Positions 61,701 to 64,000 of a DNA stretch of 64,000 bases are shown one piece after another (position 1 is the first letter of the stretch; each line of letters begins with the position of its first letter). The notes beneath the pieces are model-generated. The model made no database searches, was not told the origin of the DNA, and saw only the letters and a program-made list of their open reading frames with translations. Location of the stretch: the NCBI GenBank assembly GCA_028564675.1, contig JAOVVO010000249.1:1-64000 (forward strand), read 5' to 3'. A program made the position numbers and the translations under genes. Origin of the DNA: Onchocerca lupi. Lineage: Eukaryota > Nematoda > Chromadorea > Rhabditida > Onchocercidae.

Positions 61701-63025
61701 ATTTTTTTCACGGTTAAACTCAGCTAAGAAGCGCATTTCAAATATGGCGGGATATTTTCGTTGTTCCTACTTTCTCTCTCCCGATTGTCTTAATCAACCT
61801 GCCTTAGCTTTTCCTGAATGATTGACGAATGACATCAGATATATAACAATATACTACGAAAGTATTCTTTTCTAAGATTATATTTTGAGTAAGGAAATGA
61901 GCTAAACTGGTAATGCGAATTCCATGACTGAGCAGCTATTTCCGAAGTAAAAAGGCAGGTAACAATCCTGCAACAGAAAAGTTTGATTTACTTAAATTAG
62001 CGTCAGTGTTAGTTGCATCAACCATTTAAGAAGTGAGCAGAAAATCAAAGACCATATAGAAGTTGACTTGACCATATCATCTAACAAAGATGCAATCATT
62101 AATTGGAGATAAAAAAAGCCGATATAGTAGACACAACTTATTGTAGGGTTCGATGAATAACGAGGACGATGCTTATGAAACTTTTCCAATTTACGGCGCA
62201 GTGCTGATCATTGCTGTTTATATTGCACTTTGTTCATTCATATTTCGCATATGGGAACATTGGGATTATTTCACCGCTTTCTACTTCTTCTTCATCTCTT
62301 TAACCACCGTCGGACTGGGCGACGAAATGCCAGGTCATCCCCATTTTGCCTGCGGTAAGCCCCTTTCAGTTCTTTGTGAATCCATCTTTACTTACTGCTA
62401 GCAGTTGCAATTTGATGAGTCTCCAACGTATATTTCTCTCCCTCTTTTTGTTTTCCTGACCTAACTCACTACCTTTCAGCTTACGTAAATTATTAAATAT
62501 GATTTGGGTGGTTAAAAATTTATGCATAAATGAGTGTTCTTTGTTCTCAGTATTTTTCATATTTTTCATCGTTGGACTGGCTCTGGTATCGATGTGTGTA
62601 TCAAGCGTACAAATGGAATTTGAAATGAGATTCATGAAAGCAATCAATCTGATCGATGAATATAGCAGAGAGCGACAACATCGAGATCAGAAAAACTTGC
62701 TCAAAACTATCGGTAATTTCTACATTTGTCTCCTTTACAAATGATAAGGGAAATTAAATAATCAGTATCCTTTCTGTTGCATTGACAACGAAATCTTGTG
62801 TTTAAAAGGAGGAACGTTCAAGGCAACGATTTTCTCTGCTGAGAACTTATCATTTAGACTTATTTTTTTTTCATAGATATGAATTATATTTCAGGAGGTC
62901 CAGTAAGATTCATGAACTCAGTCCCTGTGTTGAACCCGGTTGCGTTTATACCAATTGTTTCAAATGATTTTACAAAAGAACGGTGCCTGTTTTATGACTG
63001 TTTATGCTTTCGTGCGCTGCAATGA
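58791..63025 (+). CDS. twk: TWiK-type two-pore-domain potassium channel (K2P)
   Basis: K2P channels are dimeric background K+ channels with two pore loops per subunit. Supported exons: (58791 or 58899)-59031, 59137-59216, 59313-59456, 59833-59930, 60291-60468, 60535-60642, 60926-61088, 61286-61472, about 62147-62354, 62551-62712, 62895-63025. TM1 is WIKCVLLLLVLIAYALFGGF, followed by an extracellular cap helix (exons at 60291 and 60535). Pore 1 has filter TTIGYGN, split by the intron at 61088. TM2 is TILYALLGVPYMLVV, and TM3 (IYGAVLIIAVYIALCSF) precedes pore 2, filter TTVGLGD. TM4 is FFIFFIVGLALVSMCVSSV, then a cytoplasmic tail ending CLCFRALQ and TGA. The intracellular N-terminus is long (about 150 residues), as in several nematode TWK proteins. 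Gaps: the first exon and its ATG are uncertain, and a small exon of length 3n+1 is missing between 61472 and 62147. Confidence 0.92.
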
Positions 63026-64000
63026 CTAACCCATCAGCAAAAACGCCGCATGCCGCGGGTGTTGACATTTCAATATATTCATTTTCCATACTTCTGCATA
63101 TGTTCACACTGATCCCAGTTCATTTCACCAGTTGGACAGTGATCATCATTTCAAGTTTCTGAATTATTAAATCAATCTTCAGTGCAAAACATATAGTCAT
63201 GCCTGATTTCTTTCACAAATAGCTAAATGCTTTAAAGGAAGAATAAGTCTTGTTCAGTTGATCCAAACTATTTCAATTGCGTTAATTCTTGCAAATCACT
63301 TTGATCAGGAGTGAGTGCCTGGCAGAAACGCATGAAGCATGCAGTAACTCTTTATATTCCAGTATCTCATATCTGTTACTCACGAAGCTCGGATCATAGT
63401 GAAATTAGTCGAGCATTGTCATACTGTTACTACTTAAATAATTGTTGAAATGAGGTTTCAGATGCAGGAATGCGCCTTCGGAAGAGTCACAGCAGGTCTT
63501 CCAAAAAGTGCCTTCCGTACTGGAAGCAGTATTGTGTCGAACAAGCATGCGGCTTTCTAAAATGAAAAGACAACAAACTATATCAGCATAAGTGTGAAAT
63601 GTGGCAAATGTCTCATGAATTTATATTTGAAGTATTTGTAGCTAATTTTTGTGGAGCTTAAAATAGCATCCGAACACTTCTTATCTAAATGGATTACTAT
63701 TTATGGCCAAACTATATCTGTATCTTATTTTCTAATCTTTTTTTTCCTGGCAAAGACAATCCATCTACTACGATTTGGATTCTGTCTTATGTAAATGTTT
63801 GTGCTGTCATAAAAGAATATTTTGATCGCTCATTAATATTTCCACATATTCTTAAAGAACATATTTCACTTCCTTGTTGCTAATTTTTTGATGGGAAGAA
63901 TACTGAACCAATTCTGTCAAGTTTTTTTATGTCATCACTAATATTAACGGCTTATTAACAAGTCCCACATACTAGCCAGAAACTGTTTGCGGACTGTTTT
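63026..64000. other. 3' flank of the K2P gene, no gene supported
   Basis: About 1 kb. No family motif, splice pattern or clear polyadenylation signal close to the stop; it may contain the channel 3' UTR. Confidence 0.5.

Noticed and set aside
1..64000. Operon (SL2-type) organisation
   Set aside because: Neighbouring same-strand genes are kilobases apart, strands alternate, and no 100-400-nt spacing between a stop and the next trans-splice site is seen.

Overview
The window looks like nuclear DNA of a nematode, most probably a filarial (spirurid, clade III) worm. It is AT-rich. Its genes are split into many small exons, with introns from about 41 nt to over 1 kb. Several start codons follow a TTTCAG-type acceptor with no visible upstream exon, which is what spliced-leader trans-splicing leaves. 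The gene set is animal (eIF3L, TAF3, a TIA-1/TIAR relative, O-GlcNAcase, MTMR9, a two-pore K+ channel, a CAP protein). A decayed GroEL fragment of Rickettsiales type at 28.3-28.5 kb is what an old Wolbachia-to-nucleus transfer leaves, and points to a filarial or related host. No species is claimed. Exon coordinates were joined by hand: frame, splice site and family resemblance had to agree at every junction. They are models, not transcript-supported structures.

Layout. 0.95-5.96 kb (-): eIF3L, complete, 13 exons, 535 aa, with a long inverted repeat in intron 1. 7.4-13.5 kb (+): TAF3-like protein with a huge Lys/Glu-rich exon and a C-terminal PHD finger; the 5' end was not found. 16.0-18.4 kb (+): a Cys-rich predicted secreted protein with two possible 5' ends and a tail that appears broken. 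20.1-21.8 kb (+): CAP-domain protein of the GAPR-1 type. 24.7-27.5 kb (+): 495-aa seven-helix membrane protein of the TMEM145/GPR180 family. 28.3-28.5 kb (-): groEL fragment. 32.1-35.3 kb (-): TIAR-like RNA-binding protein with two RRMs and a Ser/Gln-rich N-terminus in place of RRM1. 40.75-47.36 kb (-): O-GlcNAcase, 21 exons, 855 aa. 48.8-53.7 kb (+): MTMR9, an inactive myotubularin, 567 aa. 54.9-56.6 kb (-): small secreted LRR-like protein, 195 aa. 58.8-63.0 kb (+): TWiK/K2P potassium channel.

The genes do not form an operon: strands alternate and spacing is large. eIF3L/TAF3 and OGA/MTMR9 are divergent pairs that may share upstream DNA; MTMR9 and the LRR gene converge. Regions at 13.5-15.9, 21.8-24.7, 28.5-32.1, 35.3-40.7 and 56.6-58.8 kb hold no gene I can support, only simple repeats, short tandem repeats and homopolymer runs.

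The points most worth checking are the groEL relic, two long hairpin repeats in introns, three introns that appear to start with GC, a set of unusual acceptors (TTTGAG, AAG), an alternative last exon in MTMR9, and the broken reading frame behind the Cys-rich secreted gene.
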